Virus record (IMG/VR): IMGVR_UViG_3300006754_000060
Location: 1-35,802 of that record
DNA length: 35,802 nucleotides
Strand: one strand, 5' to 3'
DNA from: a virus
Below the pieces are notes generated by a model that ran no database searches, had not been told where the DNA came from, and was given only the letters and a program-made list of their open reading frames with translations. The translations under genes and the position numbers were made by a program. Shown here piece after piece: positions 1-9,628 of the stretch. Every line of letters starts with the position of its first letter. Within the stretch, counting starts at the first letter, position 1.

Positions 1-1194
1 AGTGACCAGACCGACACTGAGTGGACCCAGAAAGTAAGTGCTGGTATTGGTTTTATACATATGCCAGCACCGCCATTTGGAATCATTCATCAAACCCGCC
101 TTGTTCTTCCATTTGATTATACTACTAGTGGAAGCAGTGGTAGTGCAACTATTACAAACAGAGGCATTAGGGATGAAGTGATATTTTCTGATATCCTGGA
201 CACAGACACCTACGATCAGATATATGCCCAATTCCGCCTCAACGCCGGAACGTCAGATTTTATAGTAGGATTTCTTTCTTTTGCCGAAGACAAGTTGGTT
301 GTTTTTAATCGCAATTCCATTCATCTGATATCTGGGTCATCAGATCCTACCACCGCAACATCTCAGCTTATTACAGGAGAGGTAGGATGTGTTGCTAGAA
401 AGACCATTACACAAATCGGAAACAACATTATGTTCCTATCTGATAATGGTTTGTATTCTGTGAGTTTCCAAGATTTATATAATTTGCGAGGAGACGATCT
501 CCCTGTTTCGACCAATATTGAAAATACTATAAATCGAATTAATAAGGCGCATGTTTCAAAAGCTCTCGGTGTTTATTTTGAAAACAAATATTATTTAGCC
601 GTTCCGTTGGATGATGCCATTGTAAACAATTCTATTATTGTTTATAATTTTTTAAACCAGAAATGGGAGTCAGTTGATTCAGTTAATGATTCTGACTGGG
701 AATCACATAATTTAATTATAGCCGGTAACGATGATGACCGGGGAGTATATGTTGTTAATCAACAGGGTGGGGTGCATCAACTCGATTCAAGAAACGATGA
801 TGTCGATGTTGTAATAACTCAGATTGGTTCAGCACAGAGAAGCATTCCTATTCTCGGAACCGCAACAACCCGGATGTTTACCGCACAAAGCGTTGATCGT
901 AAGAAGTGGAACAATTGGGACTTACATGCTCAGTCCTCTGACTTTAACGAATCAGATGCTACGATAACAGCAATAACAGAAAATATTGATGATACTATAA
1001 GTATTGGAACAATTAATGAGTATAATGGTGGGTTACTATCTGTAGGCGAAGATGTTTCTTTACGTGGCAGGTTTGGAAACAGACGGGCTTATGGGTTACA
1101 ATTTAAATTAGACACGACACAGGGAAGACCAAAATTTAGAGCAGTAAAAATTGCGGGAGCGCAAACCTTTAGACATTTAGAAAAGGCAGATTAA
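1..1194 (+). CDS. Tail nozzle/neck-like beta-rich protein, 5' truncated by window edge
   Basis: The reading frame is open from base 1 (Ser-Asp-Gln-Thr...), so the ATG at 61 is probably internal and the real start lies outside the window. About 397 residues are visible. The protein is beta-rich, with segments such as VGCVARKTI, NNIMFLSDNGLYSV and SIIVYNFLNQKWESV. These resemble blades of the beta-propeller-like proteins that form the neck or nozzle of short-tailed phages, but no catalytic motif is seen. The stop overlaps the ATG of the tail-fibre gene by one base (TAATG), so the two are probably translated together. Its place just before the fibre fits a tail-tip role. The structural-protein call is firm in kind; the nozzle assignment is inferred from position and fold style. 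Confidence 0.6.
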   Translation, partial: SDQTDTEWTQKVSAGIGFIHMPAPPFGIIHQTRLVLPFDYTTSGSSGSATITNRGIRDEVIFSDILDTDTYDQIYAQFRLNAGTSDFIVGFLSFAEDKLVVFNRNSIHLISGSSDPTTATSQLITGEVGCVARKTITQIGNNIMFLSDNGLYSVSFQDLYNLRGDDLPVSTNIENTINRINKAHVSKALGVYFENKYYLAVPLDDAIVNNSIIVYNFLNQKWESVDSVNDSDWESHNLIIAGNDDDRGVYVVNQQGGVHQLDSRNDDVDVVITQIGSAQRSIPILGTATTRMFTAQSVDRKKWNNWDLHAQSSDFNESDATITAITENIDDTISIGTINEYNGGLLSVGEDVSLRGRFGNRRAYGLQFKLDTTQGRPKFRAVKIAGAQTFRHLEKAD

Positions 1195-4100
1195 TGGCAA
1201 TACTAGCAACAGGAAATACGTTCGCTGACGGCGATCAAGTCACTTCGACTAAATTGAATAACATTGCTAATGCAGCAACTTTTGCAGCGGACGCAGTGGA
1301 CGATAGCACAACCGCACTTAGCGGAGGAAAGATTATCATCAAAGATGGAGGTGTCACTCCGGCAAAACTTTCTACAAACCATCCAAATTGGGACTCAACT
1401 GGTCTTGGTGTAGGCACCAGTTCACCCAGTTCAAAGCTGGACGTAGAAAGTAGTAGCAGTAGTGCAGATGGCGTAGATATTAATAACACGTCTACGGGTG
1501 ATCCCGTTATAGAATTTCAGTTATCAGGCACCGCTACATTTACAATGGGTGTGGATAATAGTGACAGTGATAAGTTCAAAATTGGAACCACTGCTGTTGA
1601 AACTGCAACATGCCTGACAATAGATAGCACCGGCCCACAACTTACCATTGGCAATGGTGCAGCAGCAGACACTGCTATTATATTCGATGGTAATGCCCAA
1701 GACTTTTACATAGCTCTGGACGATAGTGCTGACGATTTATTAATTGGTCTTGGTTCAACCATTGGAACCACACCTGCAATTGCTATAGATGAGAATTTAC
1801 AATCCACATTTGGTGGAGATGTTATTATTGGTGGCACGACCCCAACATTAACTATTGGTGATGCGGGAGCCGAAGACACAGCAATCGTCTTTGATGGAAA
1901 TGCAAAAGACTTTTATATAGCCCTAGATGACTCAGCAGATAAGCTGGTTATCGGAGAAGGCTCAACTGTTGGAACCAATAGCATTTTAACCATTACAGAC
2001 GATTCTGTCACCATTGGTGACGCTTCTGCGGTTGATACCAAGATTGTTTTCGATGGGAACGCACAAGATTTTTATATTGGATTAGATGATAGCGCAGATG
2101 ATTTGGTTATCGGTCTTGGAAGCACCGTAGGAACTACTCCCTCCATCTCGGTTGATGAAAATCAATTGGCCACATTCGGAGCTGGAATTACATCCACAGC
2201 AGCAGCCAACACATTGGGAGCCACCAGCTTCAATGATGCTGACATCACTAATGTTGGGTCGATTGCGTTAGATACCATTACTAACGATGGAACCGATGTA
2301 ACTATAGACTCCAGCGGAGACATAATTTTAGACGCAGACGGAGCAGACATTAGGTTAAAAGATGCTGGAACAGAATTTGGAGCCTTCACAAACTCATCAA
2401 GCAGTTTTGTTATAGGTAATTATATATCTGACAAAGATATAATATTTAAGGGCAATGATGGTGGGTCAACAATCACTGCTTTAACGCTTGATATGTCAGA
2501 CGCAGGCGCAGCAATCTTTAACGATAAGATTGTCGCAACAGAGCTGGATATTTCAGGCGATATGGATATCGATGGCACAACAAATTTAGATACAGTAGAT
2601 ATTGATGGTCCAGTCGATATGTCCTCCTCCTTGACACTAGATGGAGACTTGTATGTTCACAAACCGGCTGATGCATGGTCCGCAAATACTACTTGGTTAG
2701 GTATTGATACCCTTGGGTCAATTAATTCGGGCGGGTCGTATGCTGTCACCTTAAATGGTAACGGTTATCGTGCAGATGATGGTGAATGGACAAGTCATGG
2801 AACCGATAGTGAGGATGGTGCCACTCAAATTCACCTGTTCCCAGAAGGATACATGACATTTTGTACAGCTGCTGATTGGCCCACTGGGTCTGGCACCAGT
2901 GTAACTGAACGAATGAGAATAGATGGTTCGGGTAACGTCGGTATTGGAGACACTACCCCAACTTATAAATTAGATGTCAATGGAACCGGCCGATTTACAG
3001 GTATTGTTACATTTGATAGTAATTTAGACATTGCTGGTGATGTGGATGTCGATGGAACACTTGAAACTGATGCATTCTCTATAAATGGAACAACTGTTTC
3101 ATCAACAGCAGCAGAACTCAATCTGCTGGATGGTTCTTCTGCCGACACTGTAGTTAATTCAAAAGCTGTAATTTACGGATCAAGCGGAGAAGTAGCTGGA
3201 ACCTTGTCTACTGCTGCACAAGGCAGCGTAACCAGTTTAGGGACACTTACAGCCCTCACAGTAGATAATCTTGGTGTTAATGGTAATACTATTACAGCAA
3301 ACTCTGGTGCTTTAAATCTTACACCTGCAAGTGGTTCTGCTATCGTTTTAGATGGAACAATCAATGTAGACGCAGGAGTCGTTACAGGTGCAACAAGCAT
3401 TACATCCACAGCCTTTGTAGGGACATTAAGCACAGCAGCACAGGCTAATGTTACTAGTCTTGGAACACTCACCACCATTGATGTTAATGGCACAAGCAAC
3501 TTAGACGCTGTAGACATTGACGGTAATGTCCAGATCGACGGAACAGTTACAGTGGGCGTTAATGATACAGGCAAAGATGTTAAATTCTTTGGAGCAGCGG
3601 ATGGAGCTTATATGCTGTGGGATGAAAGTGCTAATGATTTAAAGGTGGTCGGAGCCGATAACAACACAGGCTGGCTTTCTGTATGGGGAGGTGCCAATCG
3701 CCGTATCCACATGCAGACTTACGTAGATCGGGGATTATTGTATCTGTATAATGAGCATAATGACGCCGCATTTCGGGCGAGTATTAATGCTTACGGAGCA
3801 TACATCCATCTCTTTAATTCCAAGGACGATGGGAGCGAAGAGGAAAGAGTTAAGATGGGAGTTGATAACAATGATGACGGTTACATTGAGGTCTATGACG
3901 ACGGCGACACCAAAGTAGTTGATATATCTGGAAATGGAAACGCATCATTTTCAGGAGCTGTTTCAAAGGGAAGCGGATCGTTTAAGATTCCCCACCCATT
4001 AGAATCTAAAAAGGAAACCCATCACTTGGTTCACAGTTTTATTGAGGGACCACAAGCTGATTTAATTTATAGAGGGAAAGTGGATCTTGTTGATGGATCT

Positions 4101-4403
4101 GCTGAAATAGATATAGACACTGTCAGCGGAATGACCGAAGGAACTTTTGTTGTTCTTTGCCGAGACATTCAAAGCTTCACGACCAATGAATCAGGTTGGA
4201 CTGCTGTCAGGTCCAGTGTGTCGGGTAACATTCTGACAATTGAGGCACAAGACGCTACATGCACAGATTCAATTAGTTGGATGGTAGTTGGTGAACGTCA
4301 GGACGATCACATGATGAACACTGGCTGGACCGATGAAAACGGAAAAGCTATTGTAGAGCCTTTAAATCCAGAGCCAGAGGAAGAAGAAGAAGACGATGAG
4401 TGA
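1194..4403 (+). CDS. Tail fibre / adhesin with repeated beta modules
   Basis: This 1069-residue protein is Asp-, Gly-, Ser- and Thr-rich and strongly repetitive. Residues about 149-325 hold three copies of a roughly 60-residue unit (core FDGNAQDFYIALDDSAD followed by an IGLGSTVGTTP-type segment). Residues about 640-780 carry TAAELNLLDG and GTLSTAAQ-NVTSLGTLT motifs, which are hallmarks of marine-phage fibre stems. The C-terminal part (about 925-1060, from KIPHPLESKKETHHLVHSF) is a non-repetitive, probably globular domain followed by an acidic Glu/Asp tail. I see no Ser/Lys pair of an S74 self-cleaving chaperone, so maturation may differ. It presumably binds the host surface. The stop overlaps the next start (ATGAGTGA, 8 bases), linking it to the cupin gene. 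Confidence 0.8.
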   Translation: MAILATGNTFADGDQVTSTKLNNIANAATFAADAVDDSTTALSGGKIIIKDGGVTPAKLSTNHPNWDSTGLGVGTSSPSSKLDVESSSSSADGVDINNTSTGDPVIEFQLSGTATFTMGVDNSDSDKFKIGTTAVETATCLTIDSTGPQLTIGNGAAADTAIIFDGNAQDFYIALDDSADDLLIGLGSTIGTTPAIAIDENLQSTFGGDVIIGGTTPTLTIGDAGAEDTAIVFDGNAKDFYIALDDSADKLVIGEGSTVGTNSILTITDDSVTIGDASAVDTKIVFDGNAQDFYIGLDDSADDLVIGLGSTVGTTPSISVDENQLATFGAGITSTAAANTLGATSFNDADITNVGSIALDTITNDGTDVTIDSSGDIILDADGADIRLKDAGTEFGAFTNSSSSFVIGNYISDKDIIFKGNDGGSTITALTLDMSDAGAAIFNDKIVATELDISGDMDIDGTTNLDTVDIDGPVDMSSSLTLDGDLYVHKPADAWSANTTWLGIDTLGSINSGGSYAVTLNGNGYRADDGEWTSHGTDSEDGATQIHLFPEGYMTFCTAADWPTGSGTSVTERMRIDGSGNVGIGDTTPTYKLDVNGTGRFTGIVTFDSNLDIAGDVDVDGTLETDAFSINGTTVSSTAAELNLLDGSSADTVVNSKAVIYGSSGEVAGTLSTAAQGSVTSLGTLTALTVDNLGVNGNTITANSGALNLTPASGSAIVLDGTINVDAGVVTGATSITSTAFVGTLSTAAQANVTSLGTLTTIDVNGTSNLDAVDIDGNVQIDGTVTVGVNDTGKDVKFFGAADGAYMLWDESANDLKVVGADNNTGWLSVWGGANRRIHMQTYVDRGLLYLYNEHNDAAFRASINAYGAYIHLFNSKDDGSEEERVKMGVDNNDDGYIEVYDDGDTKVVDISGNGNASFSGAVSKGSGSFKIPHPLESKKETHHLVHSFIEGPQADLIYRGKVDLVDGSAEIDIDTVSGMTEGTFVVLCRDIQSFTTNESGWTAVRSSVSGNILTIEAQDATCTDSISWMVVGERQDDHMMNTGWTDENGKAIVEPLNPEPEEEEEDDE

Positions 4404-4950
4404 TATTACAGAAATGATCCCAGAATCCATTAGCGATATTGAGATATTGGAGAAGCTAACCCCATTTCAGAATCAATCACATATCCTGCCGGTGGATGAT
4501 AATGAAACTCATGCCGATATATTAGAACGGCAGATGCTTGAAAATGTATTGAATGGTGAACCTAATACATTTCTATGCTCAGAATTACCCGAATGTGTTA
4601 ATCATTATTTTGCTCCGGGGATTTATCTGAGAGAACTACACATGGCTAAAGGACTGGTTGTTGTCGGACATAGGCATAAAACGGAAACGGTAAATATTCT
4701 TCTAAAGGGGAAAGTAGCCATTATTGAAGACGGAAAACTTATATATAGAGAGGCTCCATTCACCTATGTTTCTCCGGCAAAACACAGAAAAGCTCTTTAT
4801 GTAATAGAAGATATTATATGGCAGAATCCTCATCCTTCTGATGAAACTGACCTTGAAAAATTAGAAGATATTTTCATAGAAAAAAGTCCTGCATTAATGG
4901 AGTTTGAAAGACAGATATTAGAGTTTAACGAAGAAAGGAAATTAGTATGA
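4396..4950 (+). CDS. Cupin-fold metal-binding protein in the tail cluster
   Basis: The protein has 184 residues. A cupin signature is visible: GHRHKTETVNILLKG (residues 91-105) gives the His-X-His pair (H92, H94) and a following Glu (E97) with a conserved Gly. The second-motif histidine is H130 in YVSPAKH. These four residues are the usual metal ligands of mononuclear cupins. The reaction cannot be read from sequence; cupins include dioxygenases, isomerases and non-catalytic sugar-binding proteins. The gene overlaps the tail fibre upstream by 8 bases and the large internal protein downstream by ATGA, so it is embedded in the structural operon. It could be a virion component, a fibre-associated glycan or metal protein, or a metabolic gene. 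The fold call is good; the function is open. Confidence 0.7.
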   Translation: MSDITEMIPESISDIEILEKLTPFQNQSHILPVDDNETHADILERQMLENVLNGEPNTFLCSELPECVNHYFAPGIYLRELHMAKGLVVVGHRHKTETVNILLKGKVAIIEDGKLIYREAPFTYVSPAKHRKALYVIEDIIWQNPHPSDETDLEKLEDIFIEKSPALMEFERQILEFNEERKLV

Positions 4951-7900
4951 GTTGGGCAATGGTAGCTTCAGCAGCTATAGGCACAGTGAAAGCAGCAGCT
5001 TACAGCGCAGCGGGATCAGCACTTACATCAGCACTTACCTCTTCAGGAGGTGGTGGTGGAACAGGCGGAACAGTGAAAATAGATCCGATTGATATAGAAA
5101 AGGTTCTTAAATCAACTGCCAAAGGATTCGAAGAAGCAACTCCGGCTATGATTAGAGCCGAAGAAGCAATGCGTCCAGCTATGCAGAGGCAGGCTCTAGA
5201 GGATGCCAGAACGGCTTTAATGGGTGCTGATCCCGCTCTCAGAGAAGAAAGAGACATAGCGGAGGCTGCTGTAAAAGCATTAGAAGTTGGTTTATCTAAG
5301 GCCACGGCTGAAATCCGAGCTAAGGAATCCGAGATTGAATCAACGACCTTTAATGTTGAAGACCAAAAGGAGGAATGGGAAAAAACCAGAATCCTTTATC
5401 AGGATGAGTTAAAGGCAACAGACAAACTCCAGACCGAGTATGAGGACTACACTAGCGATTTTGGGAAATTAAAAGATTTTAAAAATAAATATTACCCATT
5501 AGTCGAGATGTCAGGTCTCCAGAGAGGTAAACTTAAAAAATCAACAAAAGGAATTTTTGCTACTGATATTACAAGATTAGAAAAGCTAGATGCTAATTGG
5601 AAAACTGCCCTTGCAGATGCTTTGGTCATTGAAGAAAAACTCGGTGAATCCTATGCCGATGCGGGAAAGAGATATGACTGGCTCGAAACACAGGCAGAAG
5701 AGGCAGGATTCAAAGATGCAACGTCCTATCTTGATGATCTTGAAAAGAATTACACTGAGGGTATTGGTACTCTTGATGATGAAATAGCAGCTCAGCCTGA
5801 AGACGTTGATGCATATGAACCTTATATTAGGGCTGAAAAAGCATTTAATGAAAATAAGAGAGTAGAATTAGGAGAACTTGCTAATCAAATTGAGAATTTG
5901 AAAAAAACTGGGCAATTCTCTGATGAGAATTATGAAGCATTAAAAGGAGAATTTGAGGATACGGCTGCTGCGGTTCTTGAGGGTAGTCCGGGTATACTCG
6001 ACTTGGCTGAATATTCTGTAACCAGACAAGCAGGTGTTGGTGAACGCTTGAAAGAAGCTGCCTTAAAAAATGAATTTCGGATCATGCAGGAATTGGCTCC
6101 TAAGTTGGTTGAGATGTATCGGGAGACTAATCTACCCGCCGCAGCATTAGCTAACCTAGTAAAGGAACAGGCGGATCTGATGATAAAAGAACCAAATCGT
6201 TCTTTTAGTGATCAACAAGTAGCTTTAACTGAACTAAGGAAAAACCTTGGTTTGTCCCCGGATAAAAAAGCACTGGAAACTAAAGTGGCAGACGCAGTAT
6301 CTACGTTTATAGATCAAAAGTCTCTTGGTTCTCCGCAAATTCAAACAGATTTATCAGCTAAAGTTGGATCTTTGATGTCGGGGCCATCAGCAGGTGAAGC
6401 AGAAAAAGCACTTTACGGAGCAGCCTTCGATGAACAAGGAGCAAGGAGAGGTCCATCTCTGGAAGCACAAAAGTTGTCTACATTTGGACAAGGACAATTG
6501 GCTTCTGAATTAGCGGCCCGTGGACCATCGGCTGCTGAAACCGCCCTTTTAGCAGCAGGTGGAGCAGCACCCGGCGGGGCAGCACAAGCAGAGGAACTAT
6601 CGAAATTTGGAATAGATCAATTGGCTGCGACAGCGACACCTGCTGGATGGGCTGAAAAAAATTTACTAGCAGCCGCTCAGACAGCAAAAATAAGACCAAC
6701 AGAAGCAACGAATTTTGCACGATTCGGAATAGACCAAATGGCTGCGACAGCGAGACCGGCTGGGGCTGCTGAAAAAGCTTTACTAGCAGCCGCTCAGAGA
6801 CCAACAGAAGCAACGGGTTTAGCACAGTTTGGAGCAGATCAATTGGCTGCTACTGGTAGAACGGCTTCACCTGTAGAAACAGCATTGGGAGCCGCTGCGG
6901 CGGATCGTTTAGGCTTCGAACAACGGCTAGCTGGAATGGGAGAAACCGATATAAGAACGGCGGCACAAGCCTTGTTGGGACAAGCAGCAGGTGGACCTTC
7001 TGCTGTTCAACAAAATGTTCAAGCGCAAGCATTGCTTGATATTGCCGAAGGTGTTCGTGGCGCATCCTCAACGGAACAAGCGTTAAGGCAAGCTGCTGAA
7101 ACAGGTTTGGGAGCAACTCAAAGGACTGAAGGGGCCAGAGAGCAGGCTTTAACGGCGGAAGGACTACGATTGTTGCAAAAACAGGCAGGTGGACCATCTG
7201 GCGTTCAAAGCGCAATGGCTGATGCTGCCATAAGAGATATGGGAGCTGGAGCTAGAGGAGCTTCTCCTCTTGAAATCGCTTTAGGCGTATCGGGAATGCG
7301 TGGCCTGGATGCTCAAGCCAGAGGAGCTTCTGATATTGAACAAGCCCTTAGTGCTTCAGCGATGCGTGGCATGGGTGCCGATGTCAGGGCTGCTTCTGAA
7401 GTGGAAAGAGCTTTAGGGTTGTCAGCCATGCGTGGCATGGATGCTCAACAACGTGCAGCTTCTCCTGAACAGATTGCAATGCAGGCACGAATTGGAGAAC
7501 TCATCGGAGGCGCAGGAACACTTTCCCCGTTAGAACAACGCCAGGTGGAGCAGGAGATGTTGGCATTACAACAACGTCAGGGTAGAGCTAGAGATACTGG
7601 TGCTGCCGCTGCTGTTACTGGTCGCATGGCCGAGGCTCGCCGGGCTGATTTAGGGCAGGATTTAGGTCTAGCTTCAGCCCTTCTCGGTCAACAAGATGCT
7701 TTGACACAAGCTGCAATTCAAGAGCAGAGGCAAGCGCAAGCATTAGGTCAACAGGGTGCCCTTGGTGCTGCTGGACTGGAGGCTGCGAGACAGGATGAAA
7801 TGATGAGACAAAGGGCTTTAGGGCAAACTGGTGCTACCAGTGTCGCTGGTCTCGAAGCAGGCAGGCAAGATGAAATGCTCAGGCAGCAAGCACTGGGTCA

Positions 7901-9599
7901 ACAGGGAGTTCTTGGTGCAGCCGGATTGGAAGCTACCAGACAAGAGGAGATGCTCAGACAACGAGCTTTAGGTCAACAGGCGGGTGTATCGGCAGAACAA
8001 ATGGACATTGCCAGAGCGCAACAACTGGCAGCAGAAAGGCTAGCTGGAGCCGGATTCTTAGGAGAAGCTGAAAGCCTGCAACAAGCTAGAATACAAGAAG
8101 ACTTACAGCGGCAGGGAATTGCTCAACAGGCTGCTGCTCAAACAATGGGGCAGGAAACAGCGAGACAAGCAGAACAGTTACGTAGACAAGCACAAGGACT
8201 ACAGGCTGGAATGACAGCAGAGCAGATGGAGCTTGCCAGACAACAACAGGAAATTGCTGCCACTCAAGCAGGGGCAGGATTGGTTTCCGGAGCCGATGCT
8301 TTACAACAAGCTCGGTTCCAAGAGTTGATGGCCCAACAACAGGCCGGAGCGGGGATGGCTGCCACTGCTGGGCAAATGGAAGCACAACGCTTTGCCGAGA
8401 TGCAGGCTCAACAGGGAATGGGAATGCAGGCAGCAGGTCAGGCAGGTTCGCTCGGTTTACAGGGGCAACAACAACAGCTATCTGCTTTAGGTGATGCCGG
8501 AGATTTAGAAGCGCAACGGATGGCCGAGATGCGGGCTCAACAGAGCATGGGAATGCAAGCCTTGGGTCAAGCTGCTGGTCTCAGTTTACAGGGACAACAA
8601 CAACAGCTAACGGCTTTAGAATATGCCGGGGATTTAGAAGCTCAACGAATGGCATCCCTACAAGCCCAGAAAGAAATAGGAGCGCAAGCCTTGAGCCAAG
8701 CTTCCGGTTACGGTTTACAAGGTGGAGCACAACAGTTGGATGCACTGCAATACGCTGCACAACTAGAGGCTCAACGAGAGGCTGAATTACAGGCTCAACG
8801 AGGAATAGGATTGCAAGCATTGACGCAAGCAGGAGGGCTTAATTTGCAACAGAGGCAACAGGAATTGGCTGCATTAGAAGCTGCTGCTCAAAGGGAAAGT
8901 GCAAGGGAATCGCAATTCTTACAAGGTATCGGTCTCTCCACAGCAATTTCCCAAGAGGAGTTTAGACAATCGGCTATTGCTAGAGATCTGGAAAGGGAAA
9001 AACTCGTTAGTGGATCAGCCGTTACCTCTGACATAGTAGAGAGAGATCTCAGAGAACAAGCCAGAGAACAAGCTATGGAAGCTTCTCTCCTTACGCAGGA
9101 ACAAGATATGGAAGCCAGAAGGAGAGCCGAGAATTATGCGAGAGAACAGCAAGCATTAACTACTGCTGGACAAGCGTTTACTATGCAGCAGAGAATAGCC
9201 CCAGATGTCACTGCTTACATGGGTCGACCGGCCTCCCAAGGTGCCGGGTTGGATGTGCTAGGTGTGAGCCAACAGCAAGCCCAATATGGTACTACTCCGA
9301 AAGCTTTTAATTATGATGTGGGAGTGAATGTTGCTATGGCAGAACAAGCTAACTTGACTGCTCTACAGGGAGCACAGACGTCTGCATCAGCAGCGAAGAA
9401 AGCTGGGATGTATAGTGGTCTAGGGAATGTAGTTGGTAGTTTTCTTGGGACTGAAGCAGGTGCCGGAGGAATTATGGATATATTTGGCAGCGGCGGAGGC
9501 ACCAGCGGTGGAGGCACCAGCGGTGGTGGTAGTTATTCTAATCCGCCGACATACAATATGCCTCAAACTAGTTTTGAACAATGGAATCCCTTGACATAA
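4947..9599 (+). CDS. Large Gln/Ala-rich repetitive internal virion (ejection-like) protein
   Basis: The protein has 1550 residues. It starts with a small-residue hydrophobic stretch (about 3-35) ending in a Gly-rich run, continues as a charged coiled-coil region (about 95-460), then a long Ala/Gln/Glu/Arg helical repeat region, and ends in a Gly/Ser-rich tail (about 1500-1550). Repeat families are visible: FGIDQLAATA..EKALLAAAQ units around 511-640, MRGMDAQ.RAAS units around 780-840, ALGQQG..GAAGLEA units around 930-1015, and LQGQQQQLSAL units around 1150-1300. There is no enzymatic motif. Size, coiled-coil content and position next to two other large proteins suit a podovirus-type protein ejected with DNA. 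A tape-measure protein is the main alternative, but no tail-tube genes accompany it. ATGA overlap with the cupin gene. Confidence 0.6.
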   Translation: MSWAMVASAAIGTVKAAAYSAAGSALTSALTSSGGGGGTGGTVKIDPIDIEKVLKSTAKGFEEATPAMIRAEEAMRPAMQRQALEDARTALMGADPALREERDIAEAAVKALEVGLSKATAEIRAKESEIESTTFNVEDQKEEWEKTRILYQDELKATDKLQTEYEDYTSDFGKLKDFKNKYYPLVEMSGLQRGKLKKSTKGIFATDITRLEKLDANWKTALADALVIEEKLGESYADAGKRYDWLETQAEEAGFKDATSYLDDLEKNYTEGIGTLDDEIAAQPEDVDAYEPYIRAEKAFNENKRVELGELANQIENLKKTGQFSDENYEALKGEFEDTAAAVLEGSPGILDLAEYSVTRQAGVGERLKEAALKNEFRIMQELAPKLVEMYRETNLPAAALANLVKEQADLMIKEPNRSFSDQQVALTELRKNLGLSPDKKALETKVADAVSTFIDQKSLGSPQIQTDLSAKVGSLMSGPSAGEAEKALYGAAFDEQGARRGPSLEAQKLSTFGQGQLASELAARGPSAAETALLAAGGAAPGGAAQAEELSKFGIDQLAATATPAGWAEKNLLAAAQTAKIRPTEATNFARFGIDQMAATARPAGAAEKALLAAAQRPTEATGLAQFGADQLAATGRTASPVETALGAAAADRLGFEQRLAGMGETDIRTAAQALLGQAAGGPSAVQQNVQAQALLDIAEGVRGASSTEQALRQAAETGLGATQRTEGAREQALTAEGLRLLQKQAGGPSGVQSAMADAAIRDMGAGARGASPLEIALGVSGMRGLDAQARGASDIEQALSASAMRGMGADVRAASEVERALGLSAMRGMDAQQRAASPEQIAMQARIGELIGGAGTLSPLEQRQVEQEMLALQQRQGRARDTGAAAAVTGRMAEARRADLGQDLGLASALLGQQDALTQAAIQEQRQAQALGQQGALGAAGLEAARQDEMMRQRALGQTGATSVAGLEAGRQDEMLRQQALGQQGVLGAAGLEATRQEEMLRQRALGQQAGVSAEQMDIARAQQLAAERLAGAGFLGEAESLQQARIQEDLQRQGIAQQAAAQTMGQETARQAEQLRRQAQGLQAGMTAEQMELARQQQEIAATQAGAGLVSGADALQQARFQELMAQQQAGAGMAATAGQMEAQRFAEMQAQQGMGMQAAGQAGSLGLQGQQQQLSALGDAGDLEAQRMAEMRAQQSMGMQALGQAAGLSLQGQQQQLTALEYAGDLEAQRMASLQAQKEIGAQALSQASGYGLQGGAQQLDALQYAAQLEAQREAELQAQRGIGLQALTQAGGLNLQQRQQELAALEAAAQRESARESQFLQGIGLSTAISQEEFRQSAIARDLEREKLVSGSAVTSDIVERDLREQAREQAMEASLLTQEQDMEARRRAENYAREQQALTTAGQAFTMQQRIAPDVTAYMGRPASQGAGLDVLGVSQQQAQYGTTPKAFNYDVGVNVAMAEQANLTALQGAQTSASAAKKAGMYSGLGNVVGSFLGTEAGAGGIMDIFGSGGGTSGGGTSGGGSYSNPPTYNMPQTSFEQWNPLT

Positions 9600-9628
9600 A
9601 ATAATTAATTTTTTAAGGAGAAAATATT

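Noticed and set aside
6478-8820. Several minus-strand Leu/Val-rich ORFs opposite the large Gln-rich protein
   Set aside because: These arise from the CAA/CAG and GCT repeats read backwards; their composition is that of antisense of a Gln/Ala repeat.
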